This document shows, one piece after another, positions 29,665-37,416 of a stretch of 64,000 nt of DNA. The first letter of the stretch is position 1; each line of letters starts with the position of its first letter. This DNA is from Shewanella sp. HN-41 (GTDB lineage Bacteria > Pseudomonadota > Gammaproteobacteria > Enterobacterales > Shewanellaceae), in contig NZ_AFOZ01000025.1 in the NCBI RefSeq assembly GCF_000217915.1, forward strand, positions 1 through 64,000, written 5' to 3'. The position numbers and the translations under genes were made by a program. Below the pieces are notes generated by a model that was not told the DNA's origin, made no database searches, and saw only the letters and a program-made list of their open reading frames with translations.

Positions 29665-29820
29665 CGCAGAGGTTCGAGAGGCAGCTCAAAAAGCGGCCAT
29701 GGGGCGGGCGGTCGTCTCGCTAATCACCATGGCTCACCTATTTAGCATCGATGTCGCCTGTTGGTTTTAAAGAAATACGGAACAGTTTTGGGACAAAAGT
29801 ACGCTAGGTTTAATGTACTA
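29665..29820 (+). repeat. Dispersed palindromic repeat, copy B
   Basis: The core at 29701-29747 matches copy C at 29977-30023 almost base for base: GGGGCGG(G/A)CGGTCGTCTCGC, then AATCACCATGGCTCACCT, then TTT(A/G)GCAT. The distal parts share TTTTGGGACAAAA followed by GCTAG(G/A)TTT. The two copies are direct repeats with a 276-bp offset. Confidence 0.75.
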
Positions 29821-29889
29821 AAGGTGAGTAATAGCATTAGCAAAGTTATGTAGCCAGATTAGTTTACACTGACCCCGCATATTCGTTGG

Positions 29890-30100
29890 CTGATATCCAC
29901 TAACGCAGGCTTGCCATGGTGTTCACTCACCGACACGCAGCAAGTCCCTCCCTGGATGCTCGACCGCCCCGTCCATGGGGCGGACGGTCGTCTCGCAAAT
30001 CACCATGGCTCACCTGTTTGGCATTTGCGTAATCTGTAGGTTTAAAAGCCTTACGAAGCACGTTTTGGGACAAAACCTTGCTAGATTTTTTACTCTAATT
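29890..30100 (+). repeat. Dispersed palindromic repeat, copy C
   Basis: This is the fullest copy. The left part has TAACGCAGGCTTGCCATGG, also present in copy A. A hairpin CCGCCCC-N6-GGGGCGG spans 29964-29983. The core is shared with copy B, and the TTTGCGTAATC block is shared with copy A. The element ends near GGGACAAAACCTTGCTAGATTT. No coding capacity is apparent. Confidence 0.75.
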
Positions 30101-30410
30101 CATTGGTTTCGGATTAATATTTGTAAGGCAATTATTGAAAGTTAGTAATAAACCGATGAACAAGCCATCCTTCTTTTTTCCATGAATTAAAGTGAATGCT
30201 CTTCTAAAACTGATGTGGCCAACACTCGCAGCAGACTGAGCAACTCAAAACAGTAGAAGAGATCTCTCATAGACAGCAGAAGCGATCAATTGCACCAGCG
30301 CCGCCAGTTGACGGCGCTGCAACAAACTGCCCGCCCTGCTGGCAGAGACTGATCACTTCTACCGGTAAAGCCTGCCCAGTCCGCTGGTCGAACTGCCCAG
30401 TTTCAGGCAA

Positions 30411-30435
30411 GAAAAAGCCCCAGGAAAATGGGGCT
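30411..30435 (-). terminator. Rho-independent terminator, minus strand
   Basis: Stem AGCCCCA (30416-30422) with TGGGGCT (30429-30435) around a 6-nt loop. Read on the minus strand, TTTTTCTT follows. It is placed to end transcription coming from the toxin/immunity pair to its right. Confidence 0.7.
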
Positions 30436-30499
30436 GATTGGAAAAGTGTTATGACTGCCCTGTCTTTCGTTGGTCGGGTAAAAATGAATGAGTTTTTTA

Positions 30500-30712
30500 A
30501 TTCACTCCGACCCCTTTATCTATCTGGAAACATCAAAAAGATTTGGCTGTCCTGTCTTTTCGATTTAATTCACTCCGACCCCTTTATCACCTTTATCTCG
30601 ACCCCTTTATCTCGTCTCTTTTTAATGAGTTTTTAATTCACTCCGACCCCTTTATCCCGACCCCTTTATCCCGACCCCTTTATCCGACCCCTTTATCCGA
30701 CCCCTTTATCTG
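30500..30712. repeat. Array of GACCCCTTTAT units
   Basis: Eight exact copies of GACCCCTTTAT start at 30509, 30577, 30600, 30645, 30659, 30673, 30686 and 30699. The last five are packed at 14, 14, 13 and 13 bp. Three units (30509, 30577, 30645) are preceded by AATTCACTCC, giving a longer unit. The last three reach into the 3' end of the gene starting at 31186. There are no unique spacers, so it is not a CRISPR. Confidence 0.9.
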
Positions 30713-31186
30713 TTTATACATATCTTTCAGATCATCTAAAGCAGTTTTTAGTATGTCATCATCGTCAGGAGACATTACACTATCTTTTTTATCTTCTTTA
30801 ACTAACCATAGCACATCGACCACACGCTTTACTTTTCGATCAAGTTCCTCATATTGGTCAACTGAATTTAATTCTAACAAACTCATCGCTTCATTTATGT
30901 CAATGATTTGATTGTTCAAAAGCATAGCAACTACGTAGTAATGTTGTTCTGTACTAAATAGCTGCTGTCTTAAAGCTCTTTTAGCAATATCATATACAAC
31001 TGACACACTTGGTTCTTCCCAAAGTTTTACGAGAAAGCTTTCTAAATCATAAGAGAAAGTGAACTTTTGATCATACATAGAAGAAACTATCTCAACTACT
31101 TTATTGATTTGCTTGCTAGAAAAGAACACTAGAAGCACCTCCCAAATGAAAGATGCTTGATTACTAAAACGCAGATGTGTATTCAT
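30680..31186 (-). CDS. Putative immunity protein of the adjacent toxin fragment
   Basis: A 168-aa, mostly helical, acidic protein with no signal peptide and no domain I recognise. Its start codon overlaps the end of the toxin-domain frame (31186), typical of toxin/immunity pairs, and AT content is higher than in the backbone genes. Its last ten residues (QIKGSDKGVG plus stop) are encoded by the GACCCCTTTAT array, so the original C-terminus was probably replaced or extended by repeat insertion. Immunity function is inferred from position only. Confidence 0.55.
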   Translation of the reverse strand: MNTHLRFSNQASFIWEVLLVFFSSKQINKVVEIVSSMYDQKFTFSYDLESFLVKLWEEPSVSVVYDIAKRALRQQLFSTEQHYYVVAMLLNNQIIDINEAMSLLELNSVDQYEELDRKVKRVVDVLWLVKEDKKDSVMSPDDDDILKTALDDLKDMYKQIKGSDKGVG

Positions 31187-31663
31187 TAGAATGTTCTCCC
31201 GTTAGCGACTTTATCTGCTTTAAACTTAGGAGGAATATTTTCGTATGGCGCATTTATAGTTTTAGTCCCTGTCCACTCGTCTGGAAACTGACGAACACCA
31301 CCATTTTTACCTATACTATTTTGGTGTTGATGCACAATTTCACCATCAGTAGTAACCTTATGTGTTCTTGATATTACGCTTCCAGACGCATCTCTTTCAA
31401 TAATCTGCTCGGATGAGCCACCATCCCCTCCTTTAGACTTACGTGTTAACACTTCCTTATTTGTCTTGGCTTTAACATCCTTAACCGCACCCGGCAACCT
31501 AATCTTTTTAGCTATTGTTTTTACAACAAGTTCACCAACCTCTTTGGCTACCACCGTACCCGTTGCGACAGAGACGCCATTTTCTTGATACGCGTCAATG
31601 ATGTTCTCGGCAGATTCTATCCCGTCTTTGACAGCTTCAGCAACTTGGACAAGATAAATCTAG
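31186..31663 (-). pseudogene. 5'-truncated C-terminal toxin domain of a polymorphic toxin (type 24-like)
   Basis: The open frame runs from a stop near 31663 to 31186. A GTG at 31554 could start a 122-aa product, but the frame upstream (VAEAVKDGIESAENIIDAYQENG) is still protein-like, so a larger gene has lost its 5' part. The end carries DGEIVHQHQNSIGKNGG and RQFPDEWTGTKTINAP, which I associate with the polymorphic toxin type 24 domain; this is from memory and needs a profile search. No Rhs, CDI or secretion domain remains. The next gene downstream overlaps it and is a candidate immunity gene. Confidence 0.6.
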
Positions 31664-32191
31664 CCACCCATTTTAGATCAACAACATAATGCACGTTGGG
31701 TTTGTCTACAACTTGTACGAGCTGAAATTGCTTAAACTAGTGTCATCAAAAGTTAAAGGGCTAAAGCTGAGGCATGAAAATGAGCTAACTCATTAAAAAA
31801 ATGGTGTATTTAAGACATGCTAACTCACCCAATAAAACAAATGGGCAGTGATTGGTTTGGTTAAGCAGGATTACAGTTCTGAGTTCTGCGAGGGCGCGGC
31901 ATACAAACCTCCTTGTTTAATGCTTAACCCAAGCATAGTCGGAGGTTAACAACTGCGCTATTAAGACTGGGTGTCTCTGTATTCCTTGGGAGGTTAACAA
32001 CTGCGCCATTAAGGCTGGGTGTCTCTGTATTCGTCTCCATATCAGCAGATGATTTGCTTTGTGCTGCGAAGAAACTAGCCGAACTCTCATTAACTCATGG
32101 TTGTTGGGGCTATGAATTATGAGGGGATCCTACAGGGCTGGGTGTCTCTGTATTCCTCTGTATTCGGTATTCAACTCGTTTGGGGCATTAC
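31664..32191. other. Intergenic stretch with a tandem repeat
   Basis: About 530 bp between the toxin remnant and the next gene. It contains the repeats at 31941-32155 and no convincing coding frame. The left part may include decayed upstream sequence of the toxin gene, but I cannot recognise any in a six-frame reading by eye. Confidence 0.5.
31941..32155. repeat. 44-bp direct repeat with a third partial copy
   Basis: The unit starts GGAGGTTAACAACTGCGC and ends CTGGGTGTCTCTGTATTC. It spans 31941-31984 and 31989-32032, differing at a few bases (48-bp period). A third, partial copy of the right end (GGGCTGGGTGTCTCTGTATTC) lies at 32134-32154 and is followed by further CTGTATTC echoes. Confidence 0.85.
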
Positions 32192-32737
32192 TTATACGAT
32201 ATCACTCTCACAGGCATCGATGAAAACTTCCAATTTTTCAAGATGAATTTTACAAAGATCCCATATCGGAACCTGTTGAGCATCACCAGTAAAGTAAAAG
32301 TAACCTTTAGAAAATTTCATTTTGATAGGACTAACCCTCTTTCCTTCTGAGATTTTATCTGACGGTCTGAAGCGAAGAACAACTTTACCTGTGGGTTGAG
32401 CACAGTGACCATCATAAGACGGTTCGACTGGTTTATAATGCACTGCTGTAGTGCGATAAGCACCAGTTGGACCTGATTTATAAAATTCTGGATGTTGCTT
32501 CCTAAATTCCTTCACCCTTTTGACTAATATATTGTTTTGCTTAAGATGCTCACTAGAACTATAACAGGCGTTTAGATAAGCGCTCAAAAAGAAAGTAAAC
32601 TCTTTGGTAGGTTTATGCTCTTTGGAAATCGATTCACGAGAAACCTCTACCCGATCCATTAAACTTAAGAAAAAGAATGCTTCATCTACTTTTTGTCTTG
32701 CATTTAAAATTACATCCTCCTTGATATTATTTTTCAT
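32192..32737 (-). CDS. Hypothetical protein, 181 aa
   Basis: Unrecognised cytoplasmic protein. The N-terminal half is helical (ARQKVDEAFFFLSLMDRVEV and FFLSAYLNACYSSSEHL), somewhat like HEPN-fold proteins, but the usual RxxxxH pair is not evident. The C-terminal half is mixed, with KVVLRFRPSDKISEGKR and a predicted beta stretch. It is AT-rich compared with the backbone and sits beside the toxin remnant and repeats, which suggests an acquired gene. A TTAACAGGGAG stretch upstream provides a ribosome site. A defence or immunity role is possible but unsupported. Confidence 0.6.
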   Translation of the reverse strand: MKNNIKEDVILNARQKVDEAFFFLSLMDRVEVSRESISKEHKPTKEFTFFLSAYLNACYSSSEHLKQNNILVKRVKEFRKQHPEFYKSGPTGAYRTTAVHYKPVEPSYDGHCAQPTGKVVLRFRPSDKISEGKRVSPIKMKFSKGYFYFTGDAQQVPIWDLCKIHLEKLEVFIDACESDIV

Positions 32738-33060
32738 TAAGACTCCCTGTTAACAAATCTACTTGAATTATAAAATCAAATATATTTTTAGTATTTCTAT
32801 AAGCTAAAGTACAACACCACCACAGTGATTACTTTGTAGCATTCCTAAAATTGAGTCAATTGACACGTTACAAGCTACATGTTCACCCGAGCTTGTAACT
32901 CAAAAGGTGTACAAGTCACATAGCCAGATGAACAATTCAATGGTTATTCAAGATTGCCATCATTACAACAGCGCTCTTAACGGCATGAATATCGTCCTAA
33001 CTAACCTTCCCTATCTCGCCTTCCCTATCTCAGTAAATAGGCCCAAACCAATCAACTCAA
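32738..33060. other. Intergenic region with a long inverted repeat
   Basis: A perfect 10-bp inverted repeat, GTTACAAGCT at 32867-32876 and AGCTTGTAAC at 32890-32899, encloses a 13-nt loop without a T tract. A small duplication CTTCCCTATCTC lies at about 33,006-33,031. No gene seen. Confidence 0.55.
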
Positions 33061-33909
33061 CTATTCTCGGCAGATAGTGATGCGGCGAAACGCAAATATA
33101 CCCAGTAGCGATAGTATTAATAGGGATAAACTGCCACCGCCGCTATAACCTTGCTTATGTTCTATGGTCGCAATATGTTCTTCTTTTACGCGGGTTTTAA
33201 AGCGAGCTAATTCGGCATCTAAGTTAGTGATCATATCGTTTACCGCCAGCTCAAAGCCTTCGGCGGACTTTTCACGTAGCACGTTGGTGACGCTCACCGC
33301 GGTTGAGGTGTCGGTAAGTTGGTTGATGCCGGGCGCCCTAAACAGCATCTTTTGGCTGCGCATATCAAATACGGCAGTATCGACAAAGGTTTGGATCGCG
33401 TTTTCATTGCCAGGCACCATATACATGCCGACTATGGTCCAATAAAGCAGTGAAGCCTTATTCTCGCTGCTCTGTAACAGTTGATCGTAAGACACTAGCG
33501 CCATCACATCGACATCGTGTAAGCGGGCGACCTGCTGCAAGGTACTAAACCCTTTGCCATTTTTAAGATAAGTGCTGGGGATTAATTCGATACGGTCAAT
33601 AAAGTCATATTTAACAAAAGATTGTTTAACCTTATCGAGCAAGGCGATTTGCGAGCTGCTATCGAGGGCTTCGTTTTGCCAATGGGATGAAGGCAAAAAT
33701 GCGATGCCGACTGTGATGGGGAGGCGCAGCACGGGAATGCTGGGCTGCTGCGGCTCATGCTGCTTATCGTCGGGATAGAGATATTCAACCAGACTGCTGG
33801 AAACCACGTTTTTTTCGGTGGTGTTACCATTAAAAAAGGCACTGCAACCGCCAAGCAAGATGCTAATAGACGTCAGCGCGCCCAAAAGAACCATTAACTT
33901 TGTTTTCAT
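33061..33909 (-). CDS. Rhombotarget-type lipoprotein with GlyGly-CTERM anchor
   Basis: Exported protein of 282 aa from the ATG at 33909. The signal sequence ends in a lipobox, ISILLGGC, with the lipidated cysteine at residue 22. The C-terminus has a GlyGly-CTERM-like signal: GYSGGGSLSLLILSLLGIFAFRR, i.e. a Gly-rich motif, one hydrophobic helix and arginines. That combination defines the rhombotarget lipoprotein family, thought to be processed by rhombosortase. An upstream ATG at 33924 has poor spacing, while the ATG at 33909 follows AGGGA. Function is unknown. No rhombosortase gene is visible nearby. Confidence 0.8.
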   Translation of the reverse strand: MKTKLMVLLGALTSISILLGGCSAFFNGNTTEKNVVSSSLVEYLYPDDKQHEPQQPSIPVLRLPITVGIAFLPSSHWQNEALDSSSQIALLDKVKQSFVKYDFIDRIELIPSTYLKNGKGFSTLQQVARLHDVDVMALVSYDQLLQSSENKASLLYWTIVGMYMVPGNENAIQTFVDTAVFDMRSQKMLFRAPGINQLTDTSTAVSVTNVLREKSAEGFELAVNDMITNLDAELARFKTRVKEEHIATIEHKQGYSGGGSLSLLILSLLGIFAFRRITICRE

Positions 33910-34053
33910 CCGTTTCCCTACCATATCCTTACTGCGCAGAGGCCACTTTGCCCGTGCATATTGCCGCTACCTTAGCGAGTCACTGCTGTAAAAACAAGCC
34001 GTTAACCTCACATAACAGCCTTTTGTTTGGCCTTTTTAGGCGCCTAGAAACAA

Positions 34054-34079
34054 CAAAGCCGCATCGGAATGCGGCTTTG
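34054..34079. terminator. Terminator downstream of def
   Basis: Perfect 11-bp stem (34054-34064 with 34069-34079) around CGGA. On the minus strand it is followed by a T-rich stretch, placing it 41 bp beyond the def stop. Confidence 0.75.
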
Positions 34080-34120
34080 GCTTTGATGACAACGACAATC
34101 AGTGGAACAAATTCGCCAGC

Positions 34121-34612
34121 TTAGGCGTATTTACGCACTTTTTTCAACGCGATCTGCTGCTTTAACGTCGATAAATGTTCTATAAACACTTTACCGTGTA
34201 AATGGTCGATTTCATGTTGCAACACAATGGCTAAAAACTCATCGGTTTCGATTTCAATCGCTTTGCCCTGTCTGTCTAAGGCGGTGACTTTGACCTTCTC
34301 AAAACGCGTCACTTTAGCGCGATAACCTGGGATAGAAAGACAGCCTTCTTCACCCACGTATTCGCCAGACTTTTCAACAATCTCTGGATTAATCAGCACA
34401 AGGGGTTGGTCACGGGTTTCGGATAAATCGATCACAATCACCGCATCCGTACTGCCGACTTGTGTTGCCGCTAAACCTATACCATCGTCCGTGTGATACA
34501 TGGTTTCGATTAAGTCATCGATAAATCCCTGAACGGCATCAATATCTTTTACAGGTTGCGCCTTACGTTTAAGGCGCTCATCGGGGATTGTCAAAATATC
34601 GAGTACGGCCAT
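34121..34612 (-). CDS. def: Peptide deformylase
   Basis: Metalloenzyme that removes the formyl group from nascent N-terminal methionine. At 163 aa it has all three family motifs: [10 protein letters not shown] (45-53), EEGCLSIPG with metal ligand Cys91, and QHEIDHLHG with His133, Glu134 and His137. The gene stands alone rather than in the usual def-fmt pair, so it may be a second deformylase paralogue of the genome; that cannot be decided from this window. Confidence 0.95.
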   Translation of the reverse strand: MAVLDILTIPDERLKRKAQPVKDIDAVQGFIDDLIETMYHTDDGIGLAATQVGSTDAVIVIDLSETRDQPLVLINPEIVEKSGEYVGEEGCLSIPGYRAKVTRFEKVKVTALDRQGKAIEIETDEFLAIVLQHEIDHLHGKVFIEHLSTLKQQIALKKVRKYA

Positions 34613-34837
34613 GCTGGTTATCTTCTCTCATCGAGTCAAAAAAATTGGCGCTATTATGGACTATTTCAGCCTTTACACAATATTTTCGCCATAAATAGTT
34701 TAATAATTACGATCACAATCGAGTATGTAGATAGCAATAGTTTCATCCATGAACGGGCTTTCACAGCTTTGTCGTTTAACGCTAAACTGGCAAGCCTAAA
34801 GACCAACGAATAGACATACTCACAAGAGCACTTATTT

Positions 34838-35266
34838 ATGCCATCGTTTCCAAAGGATAAATCGCCACTCTATTCCTATTTAAAACAAGACGAAGCCGCC
34901 TTAGAAGCTCAAACAGCACAGGCAGTGCCCTTATCACCTATGGCTAAAATCTGGCATATTGTCGCCATGATCCCACAGGGGCGCATTAGCAGTTATGGGA
35001 AAGTTGCCGATTTAGCCGGACTGCCAGGCAGAGCCAGATATGTCTCTAAGGCACTCAAATCAGCCCCAGAACATTTGTCACTTCCATGGCATAGAGTACT
35101 TAACAGTCAGGGACAAATTTCCTTTGAAAAAAATTCAGCCGCGTTTCAGGAACAGATGGAATTATTGCGAATCGAAGGAGTAGTAGTGAACCGCGGCAAA
35201 GTAAAATTGTCTGAATTTGAGTGGAGGCCCGATATGGCAACCCTAGTAATGGCCATGCCATTTTAG
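34838..35266 (+). CDS. Alkyltransferase-like protein (ATL, MGMT-related)
   Basis: DNA-binding protein of the MGMT C-terminal-domain family, 142 aa. The helix-turn-helix and Arg-finger region is IPQGRISSYGKVADLAGLPGRARYVSKAL. The active-site motif that is PCHR in true methyltransferases reads PWHRVLNSQGQIS here. Loss of the cysteine marks alkyltransferase-like proteins, which bind O6-alkylguanine and recruit nucleotide excision repair instead of removing the alkyl group. An N-terminal 30-residue extension is unusual but begins at a plausible ATG. Confidence 0.9.
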   Translation: MPSFPKDKSPLYSYLKQDEAALEAQTAQAVPLSPMAKIWHIVAMIPQGRISSYGKVADLAGLPGRARYVSKALKSAPEHLSLPWHRVLNSQGQISFEKNSAAFQEQMELLRIEGVVVNRGKVKLSEFEWRPDMATLVMAMPF

Positions 35267-35448
35267 ATAATTTACTGATATATAGACTATTTACACTCTT
35301 GATGACCTCAGCTATAACCTAGCTATAGGTATAATCGTTAGCGAATGAAAACGGTGTAAGTAATATGCGATTCAACACATCTCTCTTCAGTTCGGCGCCC
35401 TGTCGCGCCGCGAAACAAGGTGAAAGCCTGCGATACAAGGAGCATTAT

Positions 35449-36240
35449 TTGCGCACTATTTCCACGTTATTATTGAGTTTATCCGCGCTCAGCCACAGCC
35501 TGTTTGCCATGGCAACCCCCACACCATTAACGCCACAAGTTGCTGAATATCAGGTAAATTATGGTGACATTGAATTAGGTAAAGCCAAATATAATCTGCC
35601 GAAAATGGAAGATGGCGTATTCAAATATCGCTTCGATAGCGATCTTAGCCTGTTATTGCTCACCGACGTACGCCATGTATTTAGCGAATTCAGCCAAGAT
35701 GGCAAGCAACTCCTACCGCTGCGCTATCTGCATCAACGTCAGGGAGTTGGTCCCAATTTCACCGAACAAACGGCATTTGCCAAGGCGCAGGGATTTATCC
35801 ACACCCGCTATAAAGACGAGAAAGGCAAGTTCCCATTCGAAGGTGAGATATTCGATCCATTAATGGTGCAACTGCAGTTTAGGCTCGATATTAGTGAGGG
35901 TAAGGATGTACTCGATTACAAGATGGTGAAAGACAATGAGGTCGATGAATATAAGTTTCATGTTATCGGCAAGGAACGTATGACCATTGAAAGCGGCAGT
36001 TACGATACGGTCAAAATTGAAGTGGTTAGGGATAATAAAAAGCGCCAAACCTTCTTTTGGATGGCTCCTGATCTAGCCTACCTACCCGTGCGCCTAACAC
36101 ATTTTGAAAAAGGCAGTAAGCAACTCGATATTAAACTGCTTAAATATCATTTCTATGAGGAAGTCACTGCCGAACCCGCTTCGGCAGCCACGCACGAATC
36201 AAACAAAACAGCAAAACTGCTCGGCACGGATGAGAATTAA
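35449..36240 (+). CDS. DUF3108 periplasmic protein
   Basis: Secreted protein with a DUF3108 domain (YQVNYGDIELGKAKYNLP through LTHFEKGSKQLDIKLLKYHF), function unknown. The frame opens at an ATG at 35365, but a TTG at 35449 is preceded by AAGGAG with good spacing. It gives a clean signal peptide (RTISTLLLSLSALSHSLFAMA) with cleavage near residue 24, so I prefer it (263 aa). The longer start would put the hydrophobic segment 30 residues in. It lies about 180 bp after the ATL gene in the same direction. Confidence 0.8.
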   Translation: MRTISTLLLSLSALSHSLFAMATPTPLTPQVAEYQVNYGDIELGKAKYNLPKMEDGVFKYRFDSDLSLLLLTDVRHVFSEFSQDGKQLLPLRYLHQRQGVGPNFTEQTAFAKAQGFIHTRYKDEKGKFPFEGEIFDPLMVQLQFRLDISEGKDVLDYKMVKDNEVDEYKFHVIGKERMTIESGSYDTVKIEVVRDNKKRQTFFWMAPDLAYLPVRLTHFEKGSKQLDIKLLKYHFYEEVTAEPASAATHESNKTAKLLGTDEN

Positions 36241-36393
36241 CCCTAGCTTCAACGAATGAGCGACACTCCTAAGGCTAACTACTAGATCTGTGTATGGCAG
36301 AATGCTGCATTTTTATATGCGGCTCTGCCATCACTCGATTGCTTAGCACATGGAACACAAGGGCCAAACGTCACGGTCAAAACCGAGGTAGGA

Positions 36394-37173
36394 TCAGCAA
36401 TCGATTAACAGCTCACCCAAGCGGAATAATGTCCAATGACCCGGCTGCATGACATGCCAGTTTTCGTTCTCGGTTAATGGCCGAGTGGCGATCACAGTCA
36501 CTACATCGTGGAGGGTTGTTTCCTTATCAAAATCAATCACTACATCCGTGTCGATAAGTTTTGCTTTGCCAAAAGGCGCACGGCGAGTGATATAACATAA
36601 ATTGTTACTGCAATAGCTCATCAAGTGCTCACCATCGCTTAAGATCATGTTAAACACCCCTAAGGCGCGGATTTGCTCGGCCAGCGTTGCGACAAATCGA
36701 AATACCGCCAGCATATCCTCGGGTTTAGCATCGCCAAACTTTTGGGCAACCTGCTCTAAAATCCAACAGAAAGCGAGTTCACTGTCGGTATCGCCTACGG
36801 GTTGATAACGGGAAACCGAAAACTTGGCTTGGTAATCCGTTAATTGACCATTGTGGGCATAGGTCCAATAACATCCCCATAATTCCCGGGTAAAAGGGTG
36901 AGTGTTTTCTAGCGATACACAACCGCGATTGGCTTGGCGAATATGGCTGATTACCACTTCACTTTTAATCGGATAAGATTTGATAAGCTTGGCAATATGG
37001 GATTCACTGCTTGGGCAAGCATCCTTAAAAGTACGGCTACCTTTACCCTCATAAAAAGTGATCCCCCAACCGTCAACATGGGGCCCAGTGACGCCACCAC
37101 GTTGCGCTAATCCCGTAAAACTAAACACAATATCGGTCGGCACATTGGCACTCATCGCCAGTAATTCACACAT
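36394..37173 (-). CDS. Class II glutamine amidotransferase-like protein (YafJ family)
   Basis: Ntn-type amidotransferase domain protein of 259 aa. The catalytic cysteine is Cys2, exposed once Met1 is removed (MCELLAMSANVP). HVDGWGITFYEG and IRQANRGCVSLENTHPF are conserved glutaminase segments, and AHNGQLTDYQ carries the Asn-Gly oxyanion motif. There is no synthase domain, so the acceptor is unknown, as for E. coli YafJ. It is divergent from fadE, as yafJ and fadE are neighbours in enterobacteria too. Confidence 0.9.
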   Translation of the reverse strand: MCELLAMSANVPTDIVFSFTGLAQRGGVTGPHVDGWGITFYEGKGSRTFKDACPSSESHIAKLIKSYPIKSEVVISHIRQANRGCVSLENTHPFTRELWGCYWTYAHNGQLTDYQAKFSVSRYQPVGDTDSELAFCWILEQVAQKFGDAKPEDMLAVFRFVATLAEQIRALGVFNMILSDGEHLMSYCSNNLCYITRRAPFGKAKLIDTDVVIDFDKETTLHDVVTVIATRPLTENENWHVMQPGHWTLFRLGELLIDC

Positions 37174-37262
37174 ATATTTCGCCTATCTTCTCTCAACTCT
37201 CTACGGTTTTGCATTGTAACTAGTTGATGACATTTGTGGAATGATCAAAATCGACAAAAAAT

Positions 37263-37278
37263 TTAAACAATTGTTTGA
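37263..37278. promoter_or_regulatory. PsrA-type palindrome upstream of fadE
   Basis: The palindrome AAAC-AATT-GTTT (37265-37276), flanked by TT and GA, fits the known PsrA consensus GAAAC-N4-GTTTC loosely. It lies about 140 bp upstream of the fadE start. The assignment is from motif memory. Confidence 0.45.
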
Positions 37279-37322
37279 AAAATGCTTGTATTAAAATTGC
37301 CTTAGGTTTAACTTTTATGCGA

Positions 37323-37339
37323 CACAGGTCTGACCACAA
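37323..37339. promoter_or_regulatory. FadR-type operator upstream of fadE
   Basis: CACAGGTCTGACCACAA matches the FadR consensus AACAGGTCNGACCAGTT in 12 of the 16 defined positions and has the complete central GGTCNGACC. It lies about 80 bp upstream of the fadE start, where a repressor would block transcription. Confidence 0.6.
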
Positions 37340-37416
37340 ACTATAATTGTGATCGCTATCAATAAAACTCGCTATGACCTGTGATTGGCACTCGGTCATA
37401 CTTAAGGAGAATTACA

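Larger units (their letters stand above)
29448..30679. other. Long repeat-rich intergenic stretch
   Basis: About 1.2 kb without a convincing gene. It holds two copies of the dispersed palindromic repeat (29.67-30.1 kb), a relic reading frame on the minus strand (about 30,190-30,420, described by a finding), a minus-strand terminator and the beginning of the GACCCCTTTAT array. Confidence 0.7.

Noticed and set aside
30500-30712. Possible CRISPR array from repeated GACCCCTTTAT units
   Set aside because: Units are only 11-14 bp, spacers are one to three bases or irregular, and no cas genes are near.
30543-30911. 122-codon plus-strand frame over the repeat array
   Set aside because: The frame mostly translates the repeats and the antisense of the putative immunity gene.
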